Origin: Tolypocladium sp. Sup5 PDA-1
Taxonomy: Eukaryota; Ascomycota; Sordariomycetes; Hypocreales; Ophiocordycipitaceae
Assembly: GCA_000750105.3 (NCBI GenBank)
Contig: JPHH03000002.1
Location: 1,302,001-1,366,000, forward strand
Length of the DNA: 64,000 nt
Direction: 5' to 3'
Positions within the stretch are counted from its first letter, which is position 1. Each line of letters opens with the position of its first letter. Positions 1-12,200 of this stretch are shown here, piece after piece. A model generated the notes under the pieces. The model ran no database searches and had not been told where the DNA came from. It saw only the letters and a list, made by a program, of their open reading frames with translations. Both the position numbers and the translations under genes were made by a program.

Positions 1-249
1 AGTTGGCGTCATCGTGGGGCGGGCCAAACTGTGGCTGCCGTGGCCCCAAACCCAAAGCGCGGTCACTGCTCCAAGCATGTGAAGGCCATCTTCAGCAGTC
101 GTGGATTGAGGGGCGCGCGGGCTGCGACCAACTCCATCGAAATGCCATTCAGGCACGGAGAGTCTTTGAAGTTGAAGTAAAAATCTCAAGATCTACGGAG
201 TACAAAGGAAGGGGTTGAATCGCAGCTTCCTCAGGTGTGGACCGCAGGC
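1..249. other. Left-edge sequence, no gene recognised
   Basis: A short plus-strand frame (3-218) encodes a 71-residue Arg/Lys-rich peptide with no recognisable motif and is probably chance. A copy of TACGGAGTAC lies near position 194. Confidence 0.4.
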
Positions 250-474
250 TCACAGAGGAAGGAGCGGCCAAAGACACGATGCTGCTGCCACGATGAACAA
301 TGCAGTGTAGAATTTCCAAGAGTCCATTGGATCCCTTCGCAATACGTAGCAATTCTCTGCAATGGCAAACTGCATCGTGTTGGAGTCGGATAGTTGTCCT
401 TCACCGAATCCCCCGTCCCTGGGGAGCTTAGGGGCTGCTTCGCTGTCGTTGGTGGAGCTTAGTTCCATTGCCAT
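250..474 (-). CDS. Possible small tail-anchored protein (74 aa)
   Basis: This is a single-exon frame of 74 residues. The first 45 or so residues are polar. The last 20 or so (FYTALFIVAAASCLWPLLPL) form one hydrophobic segment ending at the stop, as expected for a tail-anchored membrane protein. It lies about 300 bp upstream of PEX6 in the opposite orientation. I do not recognise a family, and there is no independent support such as an intron or repeat, so it could be a chance frame. The hydrophobic C-terminus is the only reason to list it. Confidence 0.28.
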   Translation of the reverse strand: MAMELSSTNDSEAAPKLPRDGGFGEGQLSDSNTMQFAIAENCYVLRRDPMDSWKFYTALFIVAAASCLWPLLPL

Positions 475-776
475 TTGCGGCAGCGGACCCGAAGCCGAGG
501 CCTACAGACACCCGCAGGCTTCAGCCGAACAACCCTGACTACGAGATCGGCTCTCCGCGTTTCTCACAGAGCGCAAACCATCGCGACCTCCGCGCCGTCT
601 ACGACGCGACCACTACTGCTTCCCCCTCGCCGGGCAACGTATTCAAGCTCCCGTCTGTTGCGACGAGCGCCATGATCTTGTCACTACAGGGCGCTTAAAG
701 CTTCCGTTGCTCGCTCTCCCCCAAGCTCCCGCAGAGGTTCGGTGACCACCATCACGCTCTCCGTGCCGCAGGCAAG

Positions 777-3700
777 ATGGCCGCTTCAGGTGCTACGGCT
801 GCTGTGTCGCACAAGAAGCAAGGTCGCAGACGGAGGCAAGACAAGCCTGCCATATCTGCGAGGCTTGTTCTCGACGACCACATCAAGGGCGACGTCGGCA
901 TCCTGTCCGAGGACCTCTTTGCCGACCTCTTTCCGCACCTCCGCGACAGTACGTCAAGATGAACCCATAACGCACTGCGCGCATGATTATACCGTGTTAC
1001 TGACCGTCCATCGTGTGATGCAGGCTCAGAAGACGAGCAGCCGGCCCAGATACACCACGTCGCGGTCTCGCCTTGGATACCCAATGCGACCCCGTCCGAC
1101 ACTGCCTGGTCCATTGTCCCCGTCGTACGATCCGCTGCGCTGGCACACTCGACTGTCCAGTTTTCGCCGTCGTCGCCAGCTCTGCAGAGCTTTGCCGTCA
1201 CGCTGCAACAAGTCGCGCCATCGAAGCTGTCTAGCCACAGCCGCAGCGGCATCGAGATTCTCGTACTCGACGTTGCCCCCCTGCCGCTCGAGACCGTCTT
1301 CGTGAGCCTGGAGAGCGAATCGACTAAGAGACTGGAGAATGGCGAAGGAACATTCTACAGAGAGCATCCCGCCAACCCACGGGGCAAGGCAGCGTCTAAA
1401 ATGACAACGGAGCAGCTCTTGACTACCGCCATCAGAATCGCCCTGGCTAGCCTAAAGGTTGTCCATGCCGGAGACCTGTTTCCCCTGCCGCTAGCTCCGC
1501 ACCATGTTACGCATGTGCCGCCAAATCCTGGCAAGATTATGCTCTGCGAGCCAGTGGCACAGGGTATTCTTACCGACGCAACCAAGATTGTGCTCATGCG
1601 CGGGAGGGTTCACACAAGACAAGCACGAAGCCAGGCCTCAATGGCTGCAGGCCATCAGCTAAACGGCGTCACCGAAGAAGACGAAGCCAATACCGACCAA
1701 TTCTTCTCGGCAGCTGAGGAGCGCTATCGCACGGACGCACGCGCCGACGAGGACGAGACTGCAACCGAGACGGAAACAGAAGTGTCGGAGCTAGAGCAAG
1801 AGGATGAGCTTTCAGATGACTCGATGGACGACATGATTTCGCTGCAGGCCCCAGCTCTCCCGCCGACCAACGTGAGCGGGTTGGGAACAAGGGTACCCGG
1901 AACGCCAATGACCATTGGCACTCTGCGCGGACGAAAGACGAATGGAGCTGCCACGCCTGGTTCCGTCTTCTCCAACTTCACCTCGGCGACAGCCAGGCCT
2001 GACCGACCTCGTGGTCGTTTGTTCAAGGCACAGGGGCTGCTGAAGCCAATGCCGTTGGATCTCCTACATCCGAAACCGTCGCTCGAAGAGGACGAGGAGG
2101 CCAGAATATACGTCGACATGTCGTCACTACCCAAGATTGGCTGCTTCTCTGGAGACTGGGCAAGAATAGAGGTGGCCGAGGAGCCGCCATTGAATGGCTT
2201 CGGGGCCTTTGGACTGGGAAGCTTCGGCCAGGTTGAGCCTGAGACGTCAGATTGGCGCCCCGTTAGAGTCTACGGCCTTCCTGAAGGATACTCCCAGCGT
2301 CCAGTCACCCGGATCCCGAGCTCGAGGCCGGGGGAGCGAAAGATGTCCTTTTTTGAATCACAGGTGCAACGGCCGACCAGCCCTGCCGCATATGCCTCCC
2401 CTGTCCTTCTCGCCAACCTCGACAACGCCACGCATCTGCGAATCTCGGCTCTCAAGAAGTCGTCGTACCAGGGCAAAGGTACACTTCCCCGGTTTGCAAG
2501 TGCATCACACCCGCCGTACGCCAAGGACATCGCGATCCACCATATCCGTACCCCGATCTCGGCCGAACGTGCCTTCCAGACGGCTGTTTTGGGCGGCTTG
2601 AAGCGGTACTTTGCGCAAAAGGTTCGTCTTGTTCGAACTGGCGACTTGATAGCCGTGCCAGTCGACGCACAGCTGGGCCGAGTGCTTCAAGAAGGGCCCG
2701 GGGCTGGCGGCTCCGAAGTCGACGACGTGATGGCTTTGACTGCCGACAGCAACAAGAACGGACAATCTTCGTCGCACATCGACAGCGTCGCTTGGTTCAA
2801 AGTCGGGCACATACAAATACAAAAGGCAGACGAGGACGAGGATGGAACGGCAGAGGCTTTCTGGGGTTCTGTCGCGTGCATCGATAGCGCCACTGTCGGC
2901 ATGCATGGATCTGGATTCGAGACGAGCCGGATCCCCGGCATCAACCAGAGCACGTGGCCATACTACCTGGGCCTGAAGAATGCTCCCAGGCGAGGCTCAG
3001 ATCCGACGTCGCCCACGCTGGCAGAGCACAAGCAACAATACGTATCGCCCCTGAGACGGCAGCTAAGGGAGCTCCTTGCTGCTGCCACGAGTCAGAGGGC
3101 CATCCATCTCAAGATGCCCCCAATTGCCATCCTGTTGACGTCAACGCACCGAAATATTGGAAAGTCGACTCTGGCTACGACCGCTTGTGCCGACATTGGC
3201 CTGCACACGTACTCGATTGACGCGTATGACATCCTAAGCGAGGGAGGAGGGAGCGGGAGCGACGTCAAAACAGAAGGCTTCCTGAGAACCAGAGCCGACC
3301 GGGCCATGAGCTGTGGCCCAGATTGTTGTGCCCTTCTGATCCAGCATGTCGAGGCACTCACGGCAGACCGTATCGAGTCGACCATGAAGGAGATCTTGGA
3401 GGAGACGCGAGTTCTCATCGCAACCACCAACGAAGTTGACCAGGTACCGGATGGAGTCCGGGGTCTTTTCACGCACGAGCTTGAAATGGATGCCCCTGAC
3501 GAAGCTGAGAGAGAGGCCATTCTCCGAACGGTTGTTGATGATCGGGGCGTCAGCCTCGACCCTACCATTGACCTCAACTCCGTCGCCTTGAAAACGGCTG
3601 CCTTGGTGGCTGGCGATCTGGTGGATGTTGTGGAACGTGCTTCTATTGCCAAGCAGGCCCGCCTAGAGAAGCTGTCGACAAAGACTAGCGGCGGCGGCAC

Positions 3701-5066
3701 AGTGGTGACCGTCAGAGACGTGCAGGTCGCCGGCGGTCCTCTGGCCCGGAGCCTCACTGCTGCCGATTTTGAAGTCGCTGTCGAGGCTGCTCGCAAGAAC
3801 TTCTCGGACTCCATTGGCGCCCCCAAGATCCCCAACGTGACGTGGGACGATGTCGGCGGCCTGAGCAACGTCAAGGACGCTGTCACGGAAACCATCCAGC
3901 TGCCTCTGGAGCGGCCAGAGCTGTTCGCCACGGGCATGAAGAAGCGCTCTGGTATCCTGTTTTACGGCCCTCCCGGCACTGGAAAGACGCTGCTGGCCAA
4001 GGCCATCGCCACCGAGTACAGCCTCAACTTCTTCAGCGTCAAGGGCCCTGAGCTCCTCAACATGTACATTGGCGAGTCGGAGGCCAACGTTCGGCGGGTG
4101 TTCCAGCGAGCACGAGATGCCCGGCCTTGCGTCGTCTTCTTTGACGAACTCGACTCCGTTGCTCCCAAGAGAGGCAACCAGGGCGACAGCGGCGGCGTCA
4201 TGGACCGAATCGTATCCCAGCTCCTGGCAGAATTGGACGGCATGTCGGGCGGAGAAGACGCTGGCGGAGTGTTTGTCATTGGCGCGACGAACAGACCTGA
4301 TCTGTTGGACCAGGCTCTACTCCGTCCTGGGCGATTCGACAAGATGCTGTACCTCGGTGTTTCCGACACGCACGACAAGCAGCTTACCATTCTCGAGGCA
4401 CTCACCCGAAAGTAAGTCTCCCTTTCTTGATTCGGTATCCGCAAACTAATCTTCTGCAGATTCACCCTCCACCCCTCCGTCTCCCTCAAGGCCGTCTCAG
4501 AGCGCCTGCCCTTTACCTACACGGGTGCCGACTTCTACGCCCTCTGCAGTGACGCCATGCTCAAGGCCGTGACCCGGCAAGCCGCGGGCGTGGACGCCAA
4601 GGTCAAGGCCATCAACGCCGAGCGCGGTGGCAAGCACGACATCTCGACGGCGTACTACTTTGACCACTACGCCACGCCCGAGGACATTGCCGTCATGGTC
4701 ACCGAGGCGGACTTTATGGCCGCGCACGAGGAGCTGATTCCTAGCGTCAGCGCCGGCGAGCTGGCGCACTACCAAAAGGTCCGCGCTACGTTTGAAGGCG
4801 TCAGGGACGCGCCGGCACCGACGGCGCAGCAGCGCAAGCTCGTCGCGGCGCCGCCGCTGAAGAACAGAGTGAGCAGCTCCGCGAGCGCGGGCAAGGTTAG
4901 CAAAGGCAAGGGCAAGGGCAAAGCCATTGCCCTCACGAGTGATGACGAGTACGACTCGGAAGAGGAGGACCTGGGCGGTGCCGTCAATGGGCGGTCCAAG
5001 GGCAAGGGCAAGGCTGTGGCGGGATTCCAGGACGGGACGGCGAGCGATGACGACGGGCTGTATTAA
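777..5066 (+). CDS. pex6: Peroxisomal AAA ATPase peroxin-6
   Basis: Pex6 forms a heterohexamer with Pex1 at the peroxisomal membrane and extracts the import receptor Pex5 for recycling. The model has three exons, 777-948, 1024-4411 and 4460-5066, giving 1,388 residues, which fits the fungal family. Both introns are short GT-AG introns; the second has a CTAAT branch site. The N-terminal half is divergent. The D1 ATPase is degenerate, with a weak P-loop (NIGKST around residue 770). The D2 domain is canonical, with Walker A GPPGTGKT at about 1039-1046, Walker B FFDELDS around 1098, and a second-region-of-homology sequence ATNRPDLLDQALLRPGRFDK. The tail is Lys/Gly/acidic low complexity (KGKGKGK repeats). 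The first ATG in the frame that splices into exon 2 was chosen as start. It converges with the next gene, with only 227 bp between the stops. Confidence 0.96.
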
Positions 5067-5293
5067 ACGTGGTGCAGCAGGTGGCGAAGGGCTGTTTGAA
5101 GAGGAGTAGCATATCGTGCGATATACCCCTCTCGCGAGATGTACCTCTCAATTCAGGGAGACGTATCCATGTACCTGTACATCACATATCATAAAGTTGT
5201 TTGTATACTTGTTCAATGCTTTAATCCCATTGCGGATATCATACAACCCCTCCCTAGTTGAACGCTCGCTGTGCAAGTCAACAGAACCAAAGT

Positions 5294-5989
5294 CTATGTA
5301 CTAGCCGCCACCGTTTTCTTCCTTGTCTTCTCGTCCTCTTCGTCTTCATCCTCGTCCTCGTCATCCTCATCTTCTTCGTCATCCTCCTCCTCAGACTCGT
5401 CTTCCTCTTCAGAATCTTCCTTCTTCTCTGCCTTCTTCTCTGCCTTCTTCCCCGTCTTCGTTTCCGCTTTTTCCTTGCGCTCCTCCTTCTCCAGCTCGGG
5501 CTCCTCCTTGATCGCCGTCTCCGATTCTATCTTTTTGATCTCCGCCTCGCTCGCCGACGCGACCCGGGCGCTCATGTCGCCGGAGCCGCGCCGCCACCGC
5601 CCGCTCGTGGGGCTCTGGACGGGCTCGCGGGCGGAATCAGTTTGCGAGGCGTCCTTCCAGGTGCCGCTGGTGGGAGACTGCAGGCCAGCGGCCTTACTAT
5701 CGCCAGAGCCGGGTTTCGTTTCGAGCTTCTCCTCCTTACCGGCGGGGGCGGTCTTCTTGGGGGTGCTGGGCTCGGCGGGGGCGGCGTCCGACTCCGTCTT
5801 CTCACCGTGGACCTTTCCGCGCAGACTCTTCAGGCGAAGCTCCTTAGCCTTCTGCGCTGCTTCGTCGGCGACGCTCCGCATGGGCAGGGTGGTGGTGGCC
5901 TTTGCGGGCTCGTCCTTGGCCGTGTCCTTGCCCTCGGTCTTGGGCTTGCTGCTGCTGGCTTTCGGTTCGGGGGCCGGGGGGGCTGGAGG

Positions 5990-6020
<31 letters not shown>

Positions 6021-6477
6021 TTGGCGACTGGTTTTTGCTTGGGCTTCGGGGGCTCGGGGGGTTTGTCGTTGATGGAGGGGATGGTGTGCTCGTCGTAGTA
6101 AATTTTGACGTGCTGCTTGAGCTCGCCGTACTCGTTCCAGTCTTCAATCTCGACGAGGTCCTGAAGCAGAGCCCGAAGGTTAGCAGACTATTCAGCGGAG
6201 GAGGATATTAGTGGTTTCTGCGAAGACATACCCCGAGGATGAGGCCCTCCTGGGCCAGCCCAGGGAGCTTCCTCAGCCGCCCGCCCTCGTCCTTGCCCGC
6301 GCGGCGACCCCATAGCATGCGCGCCTTCTCGTCGGTGGCGATGTCGACGGCCTTGAAGGGCACGCGGTTGGCGCGCAGGATCGTCTCGAGGCGGGACGTG
6401 GCGGTGACGATGTGCGAGGAGCCGGCGGTGAGGGAGGTGAAGATGTAGAGGGCCGGGTCGGTCGAGTACGTCGTCAT
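5294..6477 (-). CDS. SH3BGRL/glutaredoxin-fold protein with acidic tail
   Basis: The model has two exons, 6477-6232 and 6160-5294, giving 370 residues. The 71-nt intron has a GTATGT donor, a TGCTAAC branch site and a CAG acceptor, so the splice is well supported. Residues 1 to about 105 match the thioredoxin-like fold of the SH3-domain-binding glutamic-acid-rich family (start TDPALYIFTSLTAGS; later VPFKAVDIATDEKAR, LPGL). No CXXC redox motif is visible, so enzymatic glutaredoxin activity is unlikely. The rest is low complexity: an Ala-Pro run (PAPAPAPAPAPAP), Lys/Glu-rich helix-like sequence, two copies of QSPTSG[TR]W, and a closing Asp/Glu run. Its role is unknown; SH3BGRL proteins are usually scaffolds. 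The family call is confident; nothing further about function is visible. Confidence 0.85.
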
Positions 6478-8700
6478 GGTGTATTCGGGGCCAATCTGGC
6501 TAAAGAGAGAAAGCGAAAGCCAAAGCGAGAAGGCTCGGGTATCAAGGCTCGGGTCGATGGTGTTGTTTGATTACGGGGGAAATGAGATGGCAATGACAGG
6601 AGATGATGGCAGACGGAGATGGAGCTGGATCCGCGACGTCGATGGCTGAGCCCAACTGCGGGGGCGGGGTAGCAACGACATGGCGTCACAGGAGCAGCAG
6701 CGAGGATGAGACGCCAAACACTAGGCGTTTGGTAGAGAAGCAAAGGATCGTGACAGAGGAATGGCAAGATAGTCGAAGAATACCCAAGGCAGGGAGCGTG
6801 GGCGTCGTGGGGATGGATATACAAGCCGCGAGCACGTGTGGCGCGTGGGCTGGTACAAGCTCCCGGAGCCGCCAACGCCTGGCCTGGAAACTGGGGTACA
6901 CCTCTTCAACGGCGAGGATTCCAATGCCGTCATGTAAGAGAGTGACACGCGCAAAGCCAAGCGCCTCGGATAAGGCATCGGGCTCGGGGAGGGCGTCTAT
7001 TCTCGCATCTTGGCCGTTGGCAAATACGGCTGGCCGCAGACAACGCTCCACCACAACGGTCGCACAGCGAGCAGCTATGCGCCGTTGGAGTAACGGTTCT
7101 CGTACTCGAGAGACTGCGCTGTCCGCCCGACGTTGCACGACATGCGCCCATGCGGGGAGAATTCGTCACGTCTCATGATGTTGGGCAGGCAGGTCATTAT
7201 TGTCCGAGGTTCTCCATGCGACAACTCGTCAACCTCGATGTCCGATGACTAAGCGCCCGCTCTCGCACTCCTCTCACCTCTCCTCTCCCACGCGGGAGTG
7301 CAGATGAACAGGTCTCGCCAGCATCGAGCCGAGCCGCGTTCCAGCACCGCCCGCCGCCCGTGTAACCCTGCCCGGCCGAAGCCTAAAGGCCCGCAAGCTC
7401 GGTTCACCATGTCGTCCTGTTTCACACGACGTGTTCTCGGGGAAAAGCTGAGACAGACCGACGAGTTGCTCCAGAGGCGCCGAACGAATTGGGGGCATCG
7501 CGAGTTCTGGGACTGTCTCGGCCGCTTCCCCGCGCCCCCAGCCACGAGTTCACCAGCGTGATTTCAGTGGCAGGTTTGTCAGTGCCTTGTTCCACTTCGT
7601 TTTGGCGGGCGGCAGCGGTGTTGCTTTCGAGATGCCTAATCCATCGCCAGCAGGCCAGTTCGCGACAGCCTGCTCGACCCTTCATCCCGTGGCGCTGTTT
7701 CACTGCCTCGGCCGCGGGCCTCGCATAGAGTGAAGCAATCACCGGCCCCCAGCACGGTGCACCTAATTCTGGCCACGACATGGGGGAGGGGGCCGCTATC
7801 CGCGCAGAGCGCTCGTGTGCTCACTGCAGAGTCGCACGCGAACAAAGACGGGAGTATCGGTCGAGCCTCGAACACCAGACGGCCCCCAACGTCGACGGGA
7901 CGCGCAGGCAGCTTGACCGCCAACAGCGGCGTGCAACTTTGCTCTTCACTGTGTCACCGGGTCGTTTCTTTCTTTGGCATGCATCCATTAGACGCAGCAA
8001 ACGTGGCACCGGCCCCGTCCAGGCCAAAACCCAACCGCCATCGGCGTGGAGCCCAAGGCCCTCTCCATCCATCCAGGAACCAGAAGCAACGAGCACGGCG
8101 ATTAGCACCACGACAGGCCCCATCCCGGTCCCGTCCTGCAGGTACGGCCAGTCAGAGGCTCTCAATGGTGCATCTCGCGATCCACCGCGGCCTCCCGCCG
8201 GGCACACGGCCCAATCACGACATGTGCCCTGAACGCCTCGCTCGACTTTTCCGATCCACCAGCGGGGCCAGCGCCAACGGTTAGGCCTTGGTCGTGTCGT
8301 CCTCTTCTGCGAGGGTTGGAGGGTCTTGTGGGGACTGCGTCCATTTGCGAGTCGTTCGCTGGCCCCCACGGCTGTCAGAGTTTTCGGGCAGCCTGTGAGT
8401 CGCTCGCGGCAGTCAAGTGAGGGCAGATAAGTCCTCGCGACTCCCCGTCGCCTGCAGTCCCGATCTTCCCTCTCTCACGATCCGTCACACGCTCTTTGCT
8501 TCATCCTCCAGTCTCGACGACTCTCTTTTTGCTCCCTTCCTCCAACGAGATACTTGTGCTGCTGTGCACGCCATTCGCTCTCATCCCTTCAGAATCCGGT
8601 CCTCTTAAGACACCGAAAGTCGCTGGTCGCTCTAAAACCTCCCCACCCGTCAACTCAACACCACCGAGCTATCCCCGCCGGACCTCAACGATCATCCAAG
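6478..8700. other. 2.2-kb region without a recognised gene
   Basis: It separates two divergently oriented genes and must hold both promoters. Several frames of 150-190 codons overlap on both strands (for example 7730-8284 and the opposite 7821-8369). They are Arg/Pro/Ser-rich mirror frames of GC-rich DNA and show no domain. Pyrimidine-rich sequence just before 8701 resembles a fungal 5' leader. Confidence 0.5.
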
Positions 8701-9294
8701 ATGCATTCCGCCGGGCTCATCACTCTCTTCGCCGCCGTGGTCGCCGCCCAGGACCTCGGCGCCACCACCACCACCACGCAGACGTCCACCACCACCCGCA
8801 CTCTGACCATCACCCAGTGCAACCCCACCGTCACCAACTGCCCGGCCAGGTCGTCGTCGTCGCCCAGCGTCGTTGTTGAGCCTACCACCCCGTCGGTTGA
8901 GCCTACCACCCCGTCGGTTGAGCCTACCACCCTGTCGGTTGCGCCCACGACCACGTCGGCTGCGCCCACCACGTCGGTTGTGCCCACCACGTCGGTTGCG
9001 CCAACCACCTCCTGCGTCGTTGTCCCGATCAACTCGACGACGTCGTCGTCGACTCCCTCCTTCTCGTCCACACACTGGTCCGTCTCCAACTCGACCACCA
9101 GCGTCGGCCCTACTGGCACCGCTCCTCCCACCACCGTCGTCACGGTCCAGCCCACCCAGCAGACGTCGGTCCAGGTCGTCACGTCCTCGACGACTCTGCC
9201 CGCGACCGTGCCCACCGGTGCCGCCGGCAGCTTCCAGGCCCAGACCGGCGTCCTCGCCGCTGCCCTGGCCGCCGCCTTTGCCGCCGCCTTCTAA
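8701..9294 (+). CDS. Ser/Thr-rich GPI-anchored cell-wall protein
   Basis: This is a single exon of 197 residues. A signal peptide is visible at residues 1-17 (MHSAGLITLFAAVVAAQ). The mature part is dominated by Ser, Thr, Val and Pro with the wall-protein pattern TTTTTQTSTTTRTLTITQC. The C-terminus GVLAAALAAAFAAAF is a hydrophobic GPI-attachment signal preceded by small residues (TGAAGS), so the product should end up on the plasma membrane or cross-linked to wall glucan. Three tandem 21-bp repeats encode VEPTTPS. Many Thr/Ser sites would be O-mannosylated. No enzymatic domain is seen. The GPI13 gene at 22-25 kb makes part of the anchor such a protein carries, but the two are not linked functionally in any specific way. 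Confidence 0.85.
   Translation: MHSAGLITLFAAVVAAQDLGATTTTTQTSTTTRTLTITQCNPTVTNCPARSSSSPSVVVEPTTPSVEPTTPSVEPTTLSVAPTTTSAAPTTSVVPTTSVAPTTSCVVVPINSTTSSSTPSFSSTHWSVSNSTTSVGPTGTAPPTTVVTVQPTQQTSVQVVTSSTTLPATVPTGAAGSFQAQTGVLAAALAAAFAAAF
8875..8937 (+). repeat. Three 21-bp coding tandem repeats
   Basis: Three adjacent copies of a 21-bp unit beginning GTTGAGCCTACC differ at a single base in the third copy. They encode VEPTTPS, VEPTTPS and VEPTTLS. Degenerate copies (VAPTT, AAPTT, VVPTT) follow, suggesting an older expansion. Copy number could vary between strains. Confidence 0.9.
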
Positions 9295-12200
9295 GATGGC
9301 ACCAGCAGGCCTTCACTTTCACTTCTCTTCACTTCTTTGACTTGAACTTGTTTCTTCTTCACCTTCAGTTCTTGGGATCTAAACCACTTATTCTCCGGGG
9401 AAGGACGTTTGGCGGATTTACTAGACGGAGACGTATGCTTGGATGGGATTTTCTTTGCGCCACTGTGTGGCCAGCAATACACACTTGGGACTTGCCAGCC
9501 CGCTTGGGTAACAAGGCCAAGAACGATGTTGATACCATGGGAGTTCTGAGGCAAAGATGCACAGATGCACAGATGCACAGATGGCCAGGGGTCAGGGATT
9601 ATATACCAAAATGACTTTGGACATGAATCAAGATGTGAGATGAAGCAACAGCATCGATCACCGTGACTCTTCTATGACAATTTCTTCCCTTGTTTTTGCA
9701 TGTGTTTGCATGGCGGCGACTCATGCTTCAGCTCGCCTCGCGCCCGATCTGCACCGCGACTGGCCGCCCGTCACGTGGCAGCCCAGCCAGCCATCCCAGC
9801 GTATCAGCGATCTTTCCGAAATAACTCAGGTCTTGGAAAGAAAAGAAAAAAAAGCGTCCGAACTCCGAAAAGTGTCTGTATACTTTCTTTTTCCAATCGG
9901 ACAAGGCAATTCATACGAACGGAAGTATTTCTTCAAAGCCCACGCCCCGGTTCCCCTCCTGCCCCAGACATTTTTATGCCCTGTTTTACCCATCCTCCGT
10001 CAGGGGGGGGGCGTGTCTTATAGTCTTAAAGAGGTGCGAATATAGATGTAGGTACGAAGTACGGACGTATTCGTAATTGCACCCGCCTCACCTTCGCATC
10101 TCGGACTGCGTTGAAGAAACAACCACCCCGGCAAGACAAGGCAAGACAAGCGCCAGCGAGCGTGCATAAACTACACGGCGGCGGCGGCGATCTGCCATGG
10201 CCCGGTTGCTCCACCTCAGCTGGCACCCTTTTGTTCGAATTCGGCGCGCGTGCGCCATACGCCACGCTTGAGCCGAGCAAGAATCTCCGTATATAGATGG
10301 TGTCCAAGGGCCGACATTGGCCAAAAAGAATTGGCAGCTAGGAGCATCTTAATGGAAACTGCCGTCTTAGTACTCGTAGACATGGCTTGATTCAATGCCA
10401 GCTGATGAACTGGACGGCATGAGCACGGCTACTTCCTTCGAATCTTAACTGAGCGAATATGCCGAGGCCCGGGATCGGCGGAGATGAGTCTTGTATGTGT
10501 ACTCATGATTCTTGATTTCTGCACTTCCATCGTACATGTTTCCGAGCTAAACACCAATCCATCTTCATGCCGCGGGGTTTCCTTCTAACTGTCTCGCGCA
10601 AAATGAAAAGAGGGAGCCGCCCATGTAGTTCCATACGTCCAATTAGTGCCAGATGTGCCCTTCCGCCCGTCAACATCATCTCGCTCAACAAGAGCCATAT
10701 TCTCCCATTAATACCGTGCCGTTCGTTCTGAGGTCAAAATAACAACGATGACGAACAAAAATACTCCCACAATTGGCCTTTGTTCTCCATGCCCCCGTGT
10801 TGTACAAAGTTCGGGCCGTCGCCAGGTAACTACCGATGTGGATCCCCCGGCGGAGGCCCGCGGAAAGCGATCGGTAGCACTACTCCGTACATACGGACGA
10901 GGCGAGTTCTTGCTTCGAAACTGGGGGCGGGTAGTAGTCGGGTTTCGCTTCCTGCCGCTTCGCCGGTTCGATGTCGAGCCTCATTGTCCTATGAGCAGGG
11001 CTGGCCGTTTGCCGTGGCCACGGCGCATGGCGTGCAGAGACTCGAGTTGGAATCTGCGAGGTACGGACACTCGTGCGTCACCGCGTGCGCACACTTTTTG
11101 TTGGAGACGGATATTATGCCGGGGATTTCTTGATAGTGGTGCAGTTGCTCGGACATTTCGCTGCTGTCGGCGGTGGCAGTGGTGGTGGTGGTGGTGACGA
11201 GTGTCTGCATGTTCATATGCAGGGCGGCCGGAGGCGGATAGAACACGGCGGTCCGGGCCCGGTGCCGTTCTGTGGCTCCTCTCATGGTGGCCGTGTTATA
11301 AAGACGTTGGATCCGCCGAGTTGGAGGAGCGCTTCTTCCGATGCAAAGGCTGAGGTGTTATCATCAGACGAAGGCTGGGGCCCTGTGAGGCTGTCGACGA
11401 GACATCAACGGCTTGGCAAGCAGGAAACAGACGGGTGAGATGGAAATGCCTTGCTGCAACCCGGCACTTGGACGGGGAACGGTGCTCCAGGTATATATAG
11501 GGCTGAGGGCCAGGACGCAAGTCGAGGCAGTATCCTCCCCGGGTCGCCCAGTCGAGCTTAATTGGCGTGATCTGGTAGGATACGGACGCGCAACGACAAG
11601 CACGAACAAGGCCTCAGCTATGACTGCCGCCGGGCATGTCATCCAGGAATAGGGAGAGACAGGGCAACATCTAAAGGCGGCAAAACGAGCGAAAATAAAG
11701 AAAGAGACAAGTTGACCCATTCCAACTTTCTGTCACATTTGGGTCCGCCCAGAAGGGAAGGGGAGCTGGCCGATGGAGCGACTGACTCCTTGGAGTCGAG
11801 TTGACTGGGGGCGTGTGTGGTGTGCGTCGTGTTGGGCGTGGTGAGGTGGTGTGGTGTGAGTGAGGTGGTGTGTGTCAACGGCGCCGCGGGAGTGGAACCA
11901 ATACGTCTCTTCATCAACCAGCACCCCGTCCGTCCATTCCACTGCACTTCCGTGCTTCGTAACTTACGGACGTACTCGTACGAAGTACCTCAGGCCAACA
12001 AGCACCCGCGCCGCCCTCGAGCAGAGACCCGATTCACGCCGTTCGTCCCGAGATGGTGCGTCCCCACGGCGCGGGTCGGCCGTGTCTCACGCTACCCTTC
12101 TAGAAGCAGGCGAGGCCAGCTGAAAGCCGACGACGGACGGCTCGATCGAGTAGTCGATTTAGCCGACCTTGTTCCTAACGGTCGCCCGTCTCTCCTAATT

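Noticed and set aside
5258..6211. 317- and 275-codon plus-strand frames rich in Leu/Arg or Ser
   Set aside because: Reverse readings of the acidic and Ala-Pro tracts of the SH3BGRL-like gene.
7730..8369. Overlapping frames of 182-184 codons on both strands
   Set aside because: They are antiparallel, Arg/Pro/Ser-rich, without domain or plausible splice partner; they reflect GC-rich DNA with few stops.
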